A DNA stretch of 64,000 nucleotides from Paenibacillus oenotherae. GTDB taxonomy: Bacteria; Bacillota; Bacilli; Paenibacillales; Paenibacillaceae. Where the stretch lies: positions 310,001 through 374,000 of the forward strand of contig NZ_JAHZIJ010000001.1 in the NCBI RefSeq assembly GCF_019443105.1, given 5' to 3'. The notes beneath the pieces are model-generated. The model was not told where the DNA came from and did no database searches. It saw nothing but the letters and a program-made list of their open reading frames with translations. Numbering within the stretch: position 1 is the first letter of the stretch; each line of letters begins with the position of its first letter. The translations under genes were made by a program, and so were the position numbers. Positions 36,120 to 45,906 of this stretch are shown here, piece by piece.

Positions 36120-37311
36120 TAGCAGTGCCTCCCAAATAGCCCATAATCGATTGCACATCTTTATCGCCGCGTCCTGACAAGCTGACTACGATCGTTTGAT
36201 CAGAGTCCAGCGTAGGAGCAAGCTTCATCACTTGTGCAATCGCATGCGATGATTCCAACGCAGGTATAATCCCCTCCGTACGGGAAAGCAGCTGCAATGC
36301 TTCCAGCGCTTCGGCATCTGTAATCGGGAAGTAATCCGCACGCCCCGTATCTTTCAAATAGGCATGCTCAGGCCCGATCCCCGGGTAATCCAGACCAGCA
36401 GAGATCGAATGAGCAGGCAGCACTTGTCCATACTCGTCCTGAAGCACATAGCTGAGCGAGCCTTGGAATACACCATGGCGACCCTTGGTCATTGTTGCCG
36501 CATGTTCCTCTGTGTCAATGCCGCTGCCCGCAGCTTCAACGCCAATAAGCTTAACCGATTCGTCATTCACGAACGGGTAGAAAATACCGATCGCATTGCT
36601 TCCCCCGCCGACCGCAGCTACTACATAATCCGGCAGACGTCCCGCTTCCTTCTGAATTTGCTCGCGTGCCTCATCGCCAATTATGCGCTGAAAGTCACGG
36701 ACAATCATCGGATATGGATGCGGACCGGTGACCGAGCCAAGAATATAGTACGTATCCTCTACATGGCTGACCCAGTAGCGAAGCGTTTCGTTGCAGGCAT
36801 CCTTGAGTGTGCGGGTACCCGACATAACCGGAACGACCTCTGCGCCGAGAAGCTTCATCCGAAATACATTGAGCTCCTGACGCTTCGTATCCTCCTCGCC
36901 CATAAACACCTTGCATTCCATGCCGAGCAGAGCAGCTACCGTTGCAGAAGCAACACCATGCTGGCCCGCTCCGGTTTCCGCGATAATTTTTGTTTTGCCC
37001 ATACGCTTGGCCAGCAGTCCCTGACCGAGTGTATTATTGATCTTATGCGCACCGGTGTGGTTCAAATCTTCGCGCTTGAGATAGATCTTCGCTCCGCCAA
37101 GATGCTTCGACAATCGTTCCGCATAGTAAAGCGATGTAGGACGGCCTGAATATTGGTTGAGCAAATAATTGAGCTCGGCAATGAATTCAGGATCCTTCGA
37201 ATAATGCTTATAGGCCTCTTCTAATTCTAGCAGTGCATTCATGAGCGTTTCCGGTACGTAACGACCGCCGAATTTGCCGAAGCGCCCGTTGATATCTGGA
37301 ACTTGATTCAT
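36106..37311 (-). CDS. trpB: Tryptophan synthase beta chain
   Basis: Condenses indole with serine. 401 aa, PLP lysine in [11 protein letters not shown], glycine loop GGGSNAIG. Overlaps trpF by 4 bp (ATGA). Confidence 0.97.
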   Translation of the reverse strand: MNQVPDINGRFGKFGGRYVPETLMNALLELEEAYKHYSKDPEFIAELNYLLNQYSGRPTSLYYAERLSKHLGGAKIYLKREDLNHTGAHKINNTLGQGLLAKRMGKTKIIAETGAGQHGVASATVAALLGMECKVFMGEEDTKRQELNVFRMKLLGAEVVPVMSGTRTLKDACNETLRYWVSHVEDTYYILGSVTGPHPYPMIVRDFQRIIGDEAREQIQKEAGRLPDYVVAAVGGGSNAIGIFYPFVNDESVKLIGVEAAGSGIDTEEHAATMTKGRHGVFQGSLSYVLQDEYGQVLPAHSISAGLDYPGIGPEHAYLKDTGRADYFPITDAEALEALQLLSRTEGIIPALESSHAIAQVMKLAPTLDSDQTIVVSLSGRGDKDVQSIMGYLGGTANESH

Positions 37312-38015
37312 GTGCGTTTCACCCTTTCAACAAAAAGTCGAATTTTATCCGTATCCTTCCACCCGTCACTCTCCACACCGCTGGATACGTCCACGCCATC
37401 GGGCGCGTATCCTTCCAGCAGCTCGGCTACATTGTCCGGATGAAGGCCGCCTGCTACATACAGCGGCACACCAATTGCCCTTGCCGCTTCTACATAGCTG
37501 TCAATAACAGACCAATCGAAGGCTTGGCCTGTACCGCCGCCGGCTGTATCAATGAGAACAGCATCTACTGTCCCGCGATAGCGTTCCAGACGTGCGGGAC
37601 CGGCAAGAAGGATTCTCCGCCCGTCGGATGCGATGGCTTCTTCCTCGCCTGTTACTGAAAAAACCTTCCATACATCTATACCCAATTCGGATCTGATAGC
37701 TCCGCAGATCTCCGGCGTCTCCTCGCCATGAAGCTGAATAACATCAAGCGGCGCCGTCTTCAGCAGCTCCCGCAGCTCCTCCAGTACGCCATTGACGAAT
37801 ACGCCTACAACACGCGGTGCACCGCCAGATGGCGACCGCAGCTTGCGCGCTTCAAGAATCAGCTCACCTGCAAGAGAAGGAGATACCTGACGCTTGCTCT
37901 TCGCAAAAAGCAAGCCAATCTCATCGACAGCCAGTCCATCCATCGCACGAATCGTATCGGCGTCGCGAAGCCCGCAGATTTTCACCCGCGTGTCGCGTAA
38001 CTTCTCTGCACACAT
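37308..38015 (-). CDS. trpF: Phosphoribosylanthranilate isomerase
   Basis: 235-aa TIM barrel with KICGLRD at the N-terminus and the phosphate site [14 protein letters not shown] near the end. Coupled to trpC by TGATG, and to trpB by ATGA. A little longer than average through an extra central stretch ([14 protein letters not shown]). Confidence 0.95.
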   Translation of the reverse strand: MCAEKLRDTRVKICGLRDADTIRAMDGLAVDEIGLLFAKSKRQVSPSLAGELILEARKLRSPSGGAPRVVGVFVNGVLEELRELLKTAPLDVIQLHGEETPEICGAIRSELGIDVWKVFSVTGEEEAIASDGRRILLAGPARLERYRGTVDAVLIDTAGGGTGQAFDWSVIDSYVEAARAIGVPLYVAGGLHPDNVAELLEGYAPDGVDVSSGVESDGWKDTDKIRLFVERVKRT

Positions 38016-38809
38016 CAGCCCTTCACCGGACCCATCAAATGTCCGACAGCTTCAGCCACATTATCCTGGCGCATGAAATGCTCTCCGATGAGTACACCCT
38101 TCGCGCCAACGGATTGCAGATAAGTAATATCCGCAGGCGTAGAAATTGCGCTTTCGCTAATAACCGTAATACCCGGCGGAACGAGATCGATCAGCTTCTC
38201 GGTCGTCGCCAGATCCGTCTCGAAGGTTTGCAGATTGCGATTGTTAATGCCAATCAGCGTTGACTTGCCAAGTCCAAGCACAGTCTCCATTTCTTCGCGG
38301 TCATGCACCTCGATCAGCACATCCAGTCCTAGCGACTTGGCCAGATCATACAGCTCAGAGAGCTTGGACTGGCGAAGAATCGCAGCAATGAGCAGCACCG
38401 CATCCGCACCGATGACACGGGCCTCATACACCTGCCTGTAGTCAATAATGAAATCCTTGCGAAGCAGCGGCAAGTCAACTGCCTCATGGATCGCTGTCAA
38501 ATATTCATTTTTCCCTTGAAAATAGTCCACATCCGTCAGCACAGAAATACAATCCGCTCCTGCTGCCTGGTAGGTCTTCGCAAGCTCTACCGGATGAAAA
38601 TCAGCACGAATCAGCCCTTTGGAAGGGGAGGCCTTCTTCACTTCGGCAATCAAGCCAAGCGAACGATTCGGATTATTCGTCAAGGCGCGTTCGAACCCTC
38701 TGCATGGCGCCATCTCCGCAATTCTGCGCTCATATTCATTCATCGAGAATTGCTCAGCGAGGTCATCTACTTCTTTGCGTTTGGAAGCTACAATCTTATC
38801 AAGAAACAT
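38015..38809 (-). CDS. trpC: Indole-3-glycerol phosphate synthase
   Basis: 264 aa. Family motif LIAEVKKASPSKG with the catalytic lysine, VLTDVDYFQGKNEYL, and LIGINNRNLQTFETDL. Overlaps trpD by 11 bp. Confidence 0.97.
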   Translation of the reverse strand: MFLDKIVASKRKEVDDLAEQFSMNEYERRIAEMAPCRGFERALTNNPNRSLGLIAEVKKASPSKGLIRADFHPVELAKTYQAAGADCISVLTDVDYFQGKNEYLTAIHEAVDLPLLRKDFIIDYRQVYEARVIGADAVLLIAAILRQSKLSELYDLAKSLGLDVLIEVHDREEMETVLGLGKSTLIGINNRNLQTFETDLATTEKLIDLVPPGITVISESAISTPADITYLQSVGAKGVLIGEHFMRQDNVAEAVGHLMGPVKG

Positions 38810-39845
38810 GGGCTACCTCTCCTGTCGTCGCAATCAATTGCTGCAGTTTGGCTGCAGCCTGGCCTGAATCAATAACAGCAGCAGCTGTCTCCACTCCTTC
38901 ACGAAGCGAGTCAGCGGCACCTCCAACGTAGATGCAAGCGCCTGCGTTAGCAAGCACAATCTCGCGATATGCTCCCCGTTCATTGCCGGCGAAAATATTG
39001 CGTATAATAGACGCGTTTACGGCAGCATCGCCACCGGTAACTTCTTCAATCGGCTTAACCGTCAATCCCAGCTCTTCCGGCGTAATATCGAAAGTGTGGA
39101 CAGCACCGTTGCGCAGCTCGGAAATTTGGGTCGGGGCAGAGATGCTGATCTCGTCCAAGCCGTCATGGCTGCTGACAACCATTGCCCGCTTGAGTCCAAG
39201 ATCGCGAAGCACCTGAGCGACAACCTCCGTGCGTGAACGGTCATAGAGGCCAAGAAGCTGCCGGTCGGCACCTGCCGGATTCGTCAGCGGTCCAAGCATA
39301 TTGAAGATCGTCCGGATGCCAAGCTCGCGGCGCGGTCCTGCGGCATACTTCATCGATGGATGATAGAGCTGCGCGAACATAAAGCAAATACCGATAGATT
39401 CCAGGCATCTTGCAGCCTGCTCTGATGTCAGCGTTATATTGACACCCAGAGCTTCCAGCACGTCTGCACTGCCTGCCTTTCCCGACATAGCCCGGTTGCC
39501 ATGCTTGGCTACCCGTACACCGGCTGCGGCGGCAATCATTGAAGATGCCGTTGAAATATTGAATTTATGAATACCCGAGCCGCCTGTGCCGCAAGTGTCG
39601 AGCAGTCCCTGCTGCTCGGTATGCACATGTGCGGAACGGGCACGCATCGTTTCGGCGAAGCCGGTAATTTCGTCCTTCGTCTCGCCTTTCATGCGAAGCG
39701 CCGTAATAATTGCACCCATCTGCGCGCCAGTCGCTTCGCCATTCAGAATAACCTCCATAACATGCCTTGCTTCATCCCGGGTCAAGTCCTGACCGCTAAT
39801 AATGGTTGCAAGCGCGCGCTGCAAGGTCAGTGTTTCTGTTGTCAT
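38799..39845 (-). CDS. trpD: Anthranilate phosphoribosyltransferase
   Basis: 348 aa. PRPP-binding DTCGTGGSGIHKFNIST, KHGNRAMSGKAGSADVLEAL. I take the ATG at 39845; a GTG just before it (39848) is in frame. It starts 6 bp after the trpE stop. Confidence 0.96.
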   Translation of the reverse strand: MTTETLTLQRALATIISGQDLTRDEARHVMEVILNGEATGAQMGAIITALRMKGETKDEITGFAETMRARSAHVHTEQQGLLDTCGTGGSGIHKFNISTASSMIAAAAGVRVAKHGNRAMSGKAGSADVLEALGVNITLTSEQAARCLESIGICFMFAQLYHPSMKYAAGPRRELGIRTIFNMLGPLTNPAGADRQLLGLYDRSRTEVVAQVLRDLGLKRAMVVSSHDGLDEISISAPTQISELRNGAVHTFDITPEELGLTVKPIEEVTGGDAAVNASIIRNIFAGNERGAYREIVLANAGACIYVGGAADSLREGVETAAAVIDSGQAAAKLQQLIATTGEVAHVS

Positions 39846-39851
39846 CACGGC

Positions 39852-41402
39852 TCATCCCTTCGCTCCAGCATAATAATCTGTATTGATCATAGTTGCTTTG
39901 CGCTCCGGCGCAGCGAATATGGCCTCTGCGGCACGTATCGCTTTAAGACTGGCCTTCGCTTTATTGACTGTCTCCGTATACTCGCTCTCCGGCACAGAAT
40001 CCCATACAATTCCAGCCCCCGCTTGCACGTAGGCTCTTCCATTCTTGAATACAATCGTCCGAATCGTAATGCACGTATTCAGGCTTCCGGCAAAGCCGAG
40101 ATAGCCAATCGCACCCGCATAGGGGCCGCGCGCCTCATTCTCAAGCTCTGCGATAATTTCCATTGCCCGCAGCTTGGGAGCGCCGGATACCGTGCCGGCA
40201 GGCATGCAGGAAACGAAGGCATCAAAGAAATCCTTATCCTTGCGCAGCTTGCCGGAGACATTGGAGACGATATGCATAACATGCGAGTAGCGCTCAATGT
40301 CCATATAAGAATCACAACGAACGGTGCCGAATTCCGATACGCGGCCGATATCATTCCGTCCGAGATCGACAAGCATCAGATGCTCCGCGCGTTCCTTCTC
40401 ATCGGCCAGCAGTTCCCTCTCCAGCGCCAGATCCTCTTCCTCTGTCGCTCCGCGCGGACGCGTTCCTGCGATGGGCCGTGTCTCCACCACATCTCCATCC
40501 ACCTTGACCAGCGCTTCCGGGGAGGTGCCGACAATAACCTCGTCCCCCATCTTCAAATAATACATATACGGAGAGGGGTTCATCGTCCTCAGCACCCGAT
40601 AGACATGGAGCGGATCGACCGTCGTCTCAATGCTGAAGCGCTGGGACAACACCACCTGAAAAATATCGCCTGCGCGAATGTATTCCTTGGCCTTGTCCAC
40701 ATTGGCAATAAACTGCTCTTTGGTCAAATTCGACTGTACCTCGCCCAGTTCCGGATCCCTCGGTATCGACCCGCCAGCCATAAGAGCTGTAGGGAGCGGC
40801 TGTTGAATCCGTTCAATCGTCGCCTCGATCTTGGCCAGCGCTTCTCCGTAAGCGGCCGCAATGTCGCTGTCGGCCGCGCCTTCTCCAATATGCACATTGC
40901 CGATAATTTGAATCTGCTGCTTGAAATGGTCAAATACGATAATCTGATCGCAGAACATGAACTGCATATCATTCATATTCAAGTCGTCTATGCGATGGGC
41001 TGGCAGCTTCTCGTAATACTGCAGCAGATCGTAGCCGAAGAAGCCGATGGCTCCGCCTGTGAATGGCGGCAAATCCGGTATCGATGGGCTGCGGAACGAA
41101 CGCAGATGCGCCTTCAGCAGCTCTAGCGGCTTCTCGCTGAGCTTCGTTACTTTGCCCTGCTGCTCAATATGCATCTCGCCGTTCTTGCCCTGAATGAGCA
41201 TGAACGGATCTGTGCCGATGAAGGAATACCGTGCCCATTTGACACCACCCTCAACACTTTCCAGCAGAAAAGCACGGCGTTCGCGGTAGAAATGCTGGAA
41301 CAGCCGGATCGGCGTCTCCGTGTCCGCCATAACGTGACGCACGATAGGAATTAGGTTGTACGTTTCCGCAAGCTTGATGACTTGCTGCAGCTCTTGATTC
41401 AT
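39852..41402 (-). CDS. trpE: Anthranilate synthase component I
   Basis: First step of tryptophan synthesis from chorismate. 516 aa. The LLES feedback-inhibition motif is in RAFLLESVEGG, and the C-terminal catalytic motifs GTSPEALVKV, RPIAGTRPRG and PAGTVSGAPKLRAMEI are present. Start MNQELQQVIK has GAGGAG 10 bp upstream. No trpG lies in the operon; as in Bacilli the glutaminase subunit is presumably encoded with the folate genes. Regulated by the TRAP-type leader upstream. Confidence 0.96.
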   Translation of the reverse strand: MNQELQQVIKLAETYNLIPIVRHVMADTETPIRLFQHFYRERRAFLLESVEGGVKWARYSFIGTDPFMLIQGKNGEMHIEQQGKVTKLSEKPLELLKAHLRSFRSPSIPDLPPFTGGAIGFFGYDLLQYYEKLPAHRIDDLNMNDMQFMFCDQIIVFDHFKQQIQIIGNVHIGEGAADSDIAAAYGEALAKIEATIERIQQPLPTALMAGGSIPRDPELGEVQSNLTKEQFIANVDKAKEYIRAGDIFQVVLSQRFSIETTVDPLHVYRVLRTMNPSPYMYYLKMGDEVIVGTSPEALVKVDGDVVETRPIAGTRPRGATEEEDLALERELLADEKERAEHLMLVDLGRNDIGRVSEFGTVRCDSYMDIERYSHVMHIVSNVSGKLRKDKDFFDAFVSCMPAGTVSGAPKLRAMEIIAELENEARGPYAGAIGYLGFAGSLNTCITIRTIVFKNGRAYVQAGAGIVWDSVPESEYTETVNKAKASLKAIRAAEAIFAAPERKATMINTDYYAGAKG

Positions 41403-41428
41403 GCTCACTCGCTCCTCATTGTCGGAAA

Positions 41429-41455
41429 TAAAAAAACTCCTGCCGCAGCAGGAGT
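41429..41455 (-). terminator. Attenuator terminator of the trp operon
   Basis: Perfect 8-bp stem ACTCCTGC / GCAGGAGT (41448-41455 with 41436-41443), 4-nt loop, then TTTTTTTATT on the minus strand, 27 bp before trpE and downstream of the TRAP-binding array. Confidence 0.92.
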
Positions 41456-41575
41456 GTTCGTGTGTGTCAGAAGATAAACATGAGTGCTGAAACACAAATT
41501 CAATACATGACGGAATGAGAGCAGCACCTTCAAGATGCAGCAACAAACCGATTCATGATCAATGAATCTGGTCAA

Positions 41576-41668
41576 TCTTCACTTATACTCAGCTCTACTC
41601 ATCTCATCTCAAGTTACACATAACGCTAACTCGCTCGGCTCTACTTTGCTCTTACTTCTTAATTACTC
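41576..41668 (-). promoter_or_regulatory. TRAP-binding array in the trp leader
   Basis: On the minus strand about a dozen GAG, TAG or AAG triplets occur at short intervals, including GAGATGAGATGAGTAGAGC followed by TGAG, and further upstream GAGCAAAGTAGAGCCGAGCGAG. This is the known target pattern of the 11-subunit TRAP protein, whose gene mtrB is in this window. Binding of tryptophan-loaded TRAP should allow the downstream terminator to form. The spacing is less regular than the 2-nt spacers of B. subtilis. Confidence 0.85.
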
Positions 41669-41671
41669 ATT

Positions 41672-41700
41672 ACTATACATCAGGTCCTTATATCCGTCAA
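41672..41700 (-). promoter_or_regulatory. SigA promoter of the trp operon
   Basis: -35 TTGACG (41695-41700), 17-bp spacer, -10 TATAGT (41672-41677) on the minus strand, in the 18-97 bp region after the aroH stop. No terminator separates aroH from it, so read-through from aroCBH is also expected. Confidence 0.88.
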
Positions 41701-41718
41701 CCTGACAACGCGACTCTT

Positions 41719-42087
41719 TTATGCTTTTGTCAGATCCGGGCGCAGTGCCTGTGCACCGCCCAAATAAATATGCTCAATCTCCTGCTGCGATTTGTCCGTA
41801 TTGACAAGAACCATCAGCCGGATGCATTTCTCCAGACTTCCTTTAACCGGCACTTCAAGGGCGCACATAAGCGGAACAAGCTCCCAGCCTTCCATCTGGC
41901 GAATGGCCCGCGCAGGGAAGGTAGCATCCAGATCGCCCGTTACCGTCACGAATACACTGCATATATCGTGAGGGACAATGCCGTTCGCCTTGACGATATC
42001 ATTCAACATTTCTACAGTTGCCTGCAGAATCGGGCCTTCCTCATTAACATCTACCGTTATCGCGCCGCGTATTCCCCGAACACTCAT
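41719..42087 (-). CDS. aroH: Chorismate mutase (AroH type)
   Basis: Converts chorismate to prephenate. 122 aa, the trimeric AroH fold: MSVRGIRGAITVDVNEEGPI at the N-terminus, active-site Arg and Glu in FVTVTGDLDATFPARAIRQM, and a C-terminal IEHIYLGGAQALRPDL. It starts 1 bp after aroB. Confidence 0.95.
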   Translation of the reverse strand: MSVRGIRGAITVDVNEEGPILQATVEMLNDIVKANGIVPHDICSVFVTVTGDLDATFPARAIRQMEGWELVPLMCALEVPVKGSLEKCIRLMVLVNTDKSQQEIEHIYLGGAQALRPDLTKA

Positions 42088-42088
42088 C

Positions 42089-43186
42089 TTAGACGGCCTC
42101 CTGTTTCAGTTGCTCCACAATTTCCCTTACAAGCTCTGTAGATACGGAATGGTCAATGATGACCTCGCCGATTGCCGTCGGCACGACGAATACCATCGTT
42201 CCCTCCGAGAACTTCTTATCGTGCAGCATTGCTTCCATGATGGCATCAATATCCAGATGCTCCGGCAATCCCACCGGCAATCCCATGCGGGACAACACCC
42301 GCTTCGTGACGGTGTAGATCTCCTCCGATCCTCCAAGCTTAACCCCAAGCCTGGCGGAACCGATCATGCCGATCGAAATCGCTTCGCCATGAAGCAGCTC
42401 ATTATAGCCAGCGACCGCTTCAAGCGCGTGCCCAATTGTATGACCGAGATTGAGAATCATGCGAAGGCTGTTCTCGCGTTCATCCTGCGATACAACCTGT
42501 GCCTTAATGTTGCAGCCCATGTACAGAGCATATCCCAGCGCTTCCTCATCAAGAGCAAGCAGCCGCTCGGCATTGTTGTCAATCCAGTCTACGAATTCCG
42601 CGTCCCAGATCAGACCGCTCTTGATCACCTCGGACAGCCCTGCCTTAACATCGCGCAGCGGCAATGTTTGCAGTGTGCTGAGGTCATATAGCACAAGCTC
42701 CGGCTGATGGAATGCGCCGATAATATTTTTGGCCAGCGGGTGGTTTACGGCTACCTTGCCCCCCACGCTGCTGTCATGCGCAAGAATCGTTGTCGGCACT
42801 TGAATGAACTTGATTCCGCGCATATAAGAAGCTGCGACATAGCCTGCAAGGTCGCCTACTACACCGCCGCCAAGAGCAACGATTGTTGATTTGCGATCCA
42901 ATCCTGCCTCAAGCGCTTTCGTGATCAAATCCTCGAAGACCGACAGCGACTTGGACTTCTCCCCTGGCTTCACAATGGTGCTTACAACTTGAAAGCCCGC
43001 TCCTTGGAGCGCTACCTCAAGCTTGGAGAGATGCCGCGATGCTACATTCTCGTCCGTGACAATCATGAGCGGCGATTTTTTGCTGATCTCATGCTTGGTG
43101 AAATACTCGCCAGCTTGCTCGATCAGTCCTTCGCCAATATATATCGGATAAGAGCGCTCTCCTAATTCAACTGTTACCTCGCGCAC
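42089..43186 (-). CDS. aroB: 3-dehydroquinate synthase
   Basis: Second step of the shikimate pathway, NAD- and metal-dependent. 365 aa with GGGVVGDLAGYVAASYMRG and LNLGHTIGHALE (zinc ligand His). GTG start shares a base with the aroC stop (TAGTG). Confidence 0.97.
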   Translation of the reverse strand: MREVTVELGERSYPIYIGEGLIEQAGEYFTKHEISKKSPLMIVTDENVASRHLSKLEVALQGAGFQVVSTIVKPGEKSKSLSVFEDLITKALEAGLDRKSTIVALGGGVVGDLAGYVAASYMRGIKFIQVPTTILAHDSSVGGKVAVNHPLAKNIIGAFHQPELVLYDLSTLQTLPLRDVKAGLSEVIKSGLIWDAEFVDWIDNNAERLLALDEEALGYALYMGCNIKAQVVSQDERENSLRMILNLGHTIGHALEAVAGYNELLHGEAISIGMIGSARLGVKLGGSEEIYTVTKRVLSRMGLPVGLPEHLDIDAIMEAMLHDKKFSEGTMVFVVPTAIGEVIIDHSVSTELVREIVEQLKQEAV

Positions 43187-44355
43187 TAGTATCGCCCCAT
43201 TTGTGTCAGATAGTTATCGTAATTCGCACGGATCTCCTCCATGGAATCACCGCCAAACTTCTCAAGGAAGGCTTTCGCCACTTCCCAAGCTACGACATGC
43301 TCCATCACGACACTCGCCGCAGGCACAGCACAGCTGTCGGAACGTTCAACCTGAGCGGTGAACGGCTCCTTGCTATCGATATCCACACTGCGCAATGGCT
43401 TGTAGAGTGTTGGAATCGGCTTCATAACGCCTCTTACAACGATTTGCTCGCCATTGGTCATGCCGCCTTCAAAGCCGCCCAGACGATTGCTTGCACGATA
43501 AAAGCCGCGCTCCTCCGAATACATGATCTCGTCATGAACCTGAGAGCCGCGCAGAATGCCGGCTTCGAAGCCGATTCCGATCTCGCAGCCTTTGAACGCA
43601 TTGATGGAGACGACTGCCTGTGCGATCCGGCCATCCAGCTTGCGGTCATATTGCACGTGGCTGCCCAGACCAACCGGAACACCTTCAACAATACATTCCA
43701 CGACGCCGCCGATCGAATCGCCATCCGCTTTGATCTGATCGATATAGGCGGTCATCTTCTCTTCCGTCGCCTTGTCTACAACGCGCACAGAAGATTCCTC
43801 CGTCAGACGGATCAATTCATCTACTGGCAAATCGTTGGCAGGCGCTTCAATGTCACCGATTCGAATAACTTGTCCAGCCACTTTGATGCCGAACTGTGCC
43901 AGAAATTGACGTGCAACTGCGCCTACCGCTACACGGGCTGCGGTCTCACGGGCGCTTGAGCGCTCCAGCACATTCCGCAAATCCTTCAGATTATACTTTA
44001 AACCGCCGTTCAAATCCGCATGTCCGGGACGCGGGCGGTGAACTCTTCGCTTGTCTTCATCACTGCCTTCGATAGGCTCGATGTTCATAACGGTCGTCCA
44101 ATGCTTCCAGTCGTTGTTCTCAACAACGAGCGCTACAGGCGCACCGGTCGTTTTGCCATGACGGACGCCGCCCACAATGTTCGCCGTATCCTTCTCGATT
44201 TGCATCCGGCGCCCACGGCCATGGCCCTTCTGGCGGCGATGCAGTTGAAAATTCAATTCCTCAAAATCCAATTGCAAATTGCTAGGCAGCCCCTCAATAA
44301 TGGCCGTCAATTGCGGGCCGTGCGTCTCTCCTGCTGTCAAATAACGTAAACTCAC
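43186..44355 (-). CDS. aroC: Chorismate synthase
   Basis: Last step of the shikimate pathway, needs reduced FMN. 389 aa with the signatures [14 protein letters not shown] and [14 protein letters not shown] choose the GTG at 44353-44355 ([14 protein letters not shown]), which has GGGAGGAGC 6 bp upstream and matches family N-termini; a longer frame upstream would cover the promoter. Confidence 0.95.
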   Translation of the reverse strand: MSLRYLTAGETHGPQLTAIIEGLPSNLQLDFEELNFQLHRRQKGHGRGRRMQIEKDTANIVGGVRHGKTTGAPVALVVENNDWKHWTTVMNIEPIEGSDEDKRRVHRPRPGHADLNGGLKYNLKDLRNVLERSSARETAARVAVGAVARQFLAQFGIKVAGQVIRIGDIEAPANDLPVDELIRLTEESSVRVVDKATEEKMTAYIDQIKADGDSIGGVVECIVEGVPVGLGSHVQYDRKLDGRIAQAVVSINAFKGCEIGIGFEAGILRGSQVHDEIMYSEERGFYRASNRLGGFEGGMTNGEQIVVRGVMKPIPTLYKPLRSVDIDSKEPFTAQVERSDSCAVPAASVVMEHVVAWEVAKAFLEKFGGDSMEEIRANYDNYLTQMGRY

Positions 44356-44526
44356 GTTAAAGCTCCTCCCAAGCGTAAACAGGTCCGCTCCTTCCGGAAC
44401 GTTCTCTGTCTCGTAATTTAAAGTGAAGCAAGCACCGGCACCGGGCAGGCTTGCCCTTGTATTTGGTCTATACCGAGTACTGCCATTGGTATTCCGAGTA
44501 TGTATATCTGCCAAATGTCTTTGCTC

Positions 44527-44555
44527 ATTATAGTATAGCCTTGCTTGTTTGACAA
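44527..44555 (-). promoter_or_regulatory. SigA promoter of the aro/trp supra-operon
   Basis: -35 TTGTCA (44550-44555), 17-bp spacer, -10 TATAAT (44527-44532) on the minus strand. The leader to aroC is about 165 nt and contains a GGGCAAGC-type small hairpin but no clear terminator. Confidence 0.85.
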
Positions 44556-44588
44556 GAAATACAACAGGCTTCTCCACCCTTGGACCTA

Positions 44589-44641
44589 TAAAAAAGAAAC
44601 TGCCCTATGCACCCTGTTGCAGGCATGCAGCGGACAGTTTC
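44589..44641 (-). terminator. Terminator of the small ORF upstream of aroC
   Basis: GAAACTG / CAGTTTC base (44635-44641 with 44596-44602), with internal pairing, then TTTTTT on the minus strand, 13 bp after the stop of the 55-aa gene. Confidence 0.85.
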
Positions 44642-44653
44642 ACTGACAGAGCG

Positions 44654-44821
44654 CTAACCATTCACAGATTGCTTGCTCCGCAGAGCCTGTGGATCGACAG
44701 TTAGGTACGGATCATTAATTAAGCCGGATATCTGGCCCATGTCTATGCCGAGAATTTGCGCGCATTCGTGGACATTGATGAACCCCCGCCGATATGCCGC
44801 AATTACTTTACGCTTGTCCAT
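44654..44821 (-). CDS. Small conserved-looking protein, 55 aa, unknown function
   Basis: Too short for usual gene finders, but well supported: a full GGAGGTG ribosome site 5 bp before the ATG, its own terminator, and a compact helix-turn-helix-like sequence. The middle part (GFINVHECAQILGIDMGQIS) reads like a DNA-binding helix pair in which a helix is followed by GID and a second helix. It lies between cheR and aroC. No family recognised. Confidence 0.7.
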   Translation of the reverse strand: MDKRKVIAAYRRGFINVHECAQILGIDMGQISGLINDPYLTVDPQALRSKQSVNG

Positions 44822-44888
44822 TATGCACCTCCATACATCATTAATACCTTTAGTATTGGAGAAGTTGGAAAACGATATACATCTCAGA

Positions 44889-45671
44889 TTAAGCGCGGCG
44901 GCGGTAGAAGAACGTTTCTACGGATTCAAAATTGTATTGCGAGGGAGAGAATATCTGCTCTGTACTGCCTACGAAGAGCAATCCGCCCGGACGCAGCGCA
45001 TCAGAAAATTTCTGATACAGCACATGCTTCGCTTCCTCGGTGAAATAGATCATGACATTGCGGCAAATAATAATATCAAACTGGCTGTCGAAGGAATCAT
45101 GCAGCAGATTTTGCTGTTTGAACGTTATCATTTTTTTGAGTCCGTCGGCAACCGCTATTTGGTCATGATCCTTCTTCACAAGATATTTACGGCTGTAAGC
45201 CCCAGGCACATCACGCACAGAGCGCTCTTGATACAACCCTTGGGCCGCTTTCTCAAGAACAATATTATCGAGATCTGTAGCCAAAATAGAGGTTCGATCC
45301 TGGGCTCCCAGCTCGGAGGCAATCATCGCTAGCGTATAGGGCTCTTCCCCCGTAGAACAGGCGGCGCTCCACAGCTTAATCCGGCCGCCGCCAGCAAGCA
45401 CCTCCGGAAGAAACCGCTTCTCCATCGCCTCCCAGCGGCTCGGATTGCGCCAGAACTCGGACACATTAATGGTCATGCGATCCAGAAACTCATTCATAAG
45501 ATTGCGGTCACGATCTATCGCTTCCCAGTAAGCGGCGAAGGTATCGTAGCCGTGTTTGAGACGGAGTGTCGTAAGGCGCCGCTTCATCTGGGCCTCTTTA
45601 TACTGCGAGAGATCGATAGCAGTCTTCTCTTTAATCCGTTTCACAAAAAGCGTGAAGTCTGTGTCTTCCAT
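44889..45671 (-). CDS. cheR: Chemotaxis protein methyltransferase CheR
   Basis: Methylates glutamates of chemoreceptors with SAM. 260 aa: N-terminal helical domain (FVKRIKEKTAIDLSQYKEAQ), then SAM domain with LWSAACSTGEEPYTLAM and IICRNVMIYFTEE. Start MEDTDFTLF has GGAGGAGCC. An in-frame extension upstream is only translated MITE sequence and is rejected. Lone cheR next to aroC is the normal arrangement in Bacilli. Confidence 0.95.
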   Translation of the reverse strand: MEDTDFTLFVKRIKEKTAIDLSQYKEAQMKRRLTTLRLKHGYDTFAAYWEAIDRDRNLMNEFLDRMTINVSEFWRNPSRWEAMEKRFLPEVLAGGGRIKLWSAACSTGEEPYTLAMIASELGAQDRTSILATDLDNIVLEKAAQGLYQERSVRDVPGAYSRKYLVKKDHDQIAVADGLKKMITFKQQNLLHDSFDSQFDIIICRNVMIYFTEEAKHVLYQKFSDALRPGGLLFVGSTEQIFSPSQYNFESVETFFYRRRA

Positions 45672-45697
45672 CAGTGGCTCCTCCGATGATGATACTA

Positions 45698-45890
45698 TAT
45701 AAGTTGAACGATACAAATGATCAACCCGCCCGCTGCGCAAGGGGAATGCTCTTACGATCGCTGTTGTTCCCGGAATTCTTGAATTAAGGTGTTTATGATG
45801 TGGAATTCCGGGAACAAAGGCGAGCGCTGACGCTTCTCCAGAATCATTCCCTTGCTCCGCTCCGTTGTTCTTTCTTACGTTCAACTTATA
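45698..45890 (-). mobile_element. MITE-like element with perfect 13-bp terminal inverted repeats
   Basis: 193 bp. The ends TATAAGTTGAACG (45698-45710) and CGTTCAACTTATA (45878-45890) are exact inverse complements. Inside are nested arms (GGAATGCTCTTACGATCG, TTCCCGGAATTC and matching partners). There is no open reading frame of its own. It stands between ndk (17 bp from its stop) and cheR, and is inverted relative to the copies at 18018 and 46636. A transposase that mobilises it would have to act in trans. Confidence 0.85.
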
Positions 45891-45906
45891 CTAGATTGGA
45901 TTGTAA

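Noticed and set aside
39567-41126. 519-aa plus-strand frame opposite trpD/trpE
   Set aside because: Long only because of codon bias in the opposite strand; no domain, no ribosome site.
45672-45884. In-frame N-terminal extension of cheR (about 71 residues)
   Set aside because: It is translated MITE sequence, has no ribosome site at its start, and the internal ATG at 45671 has GGAGGAGCC and matches CheR N-termini.
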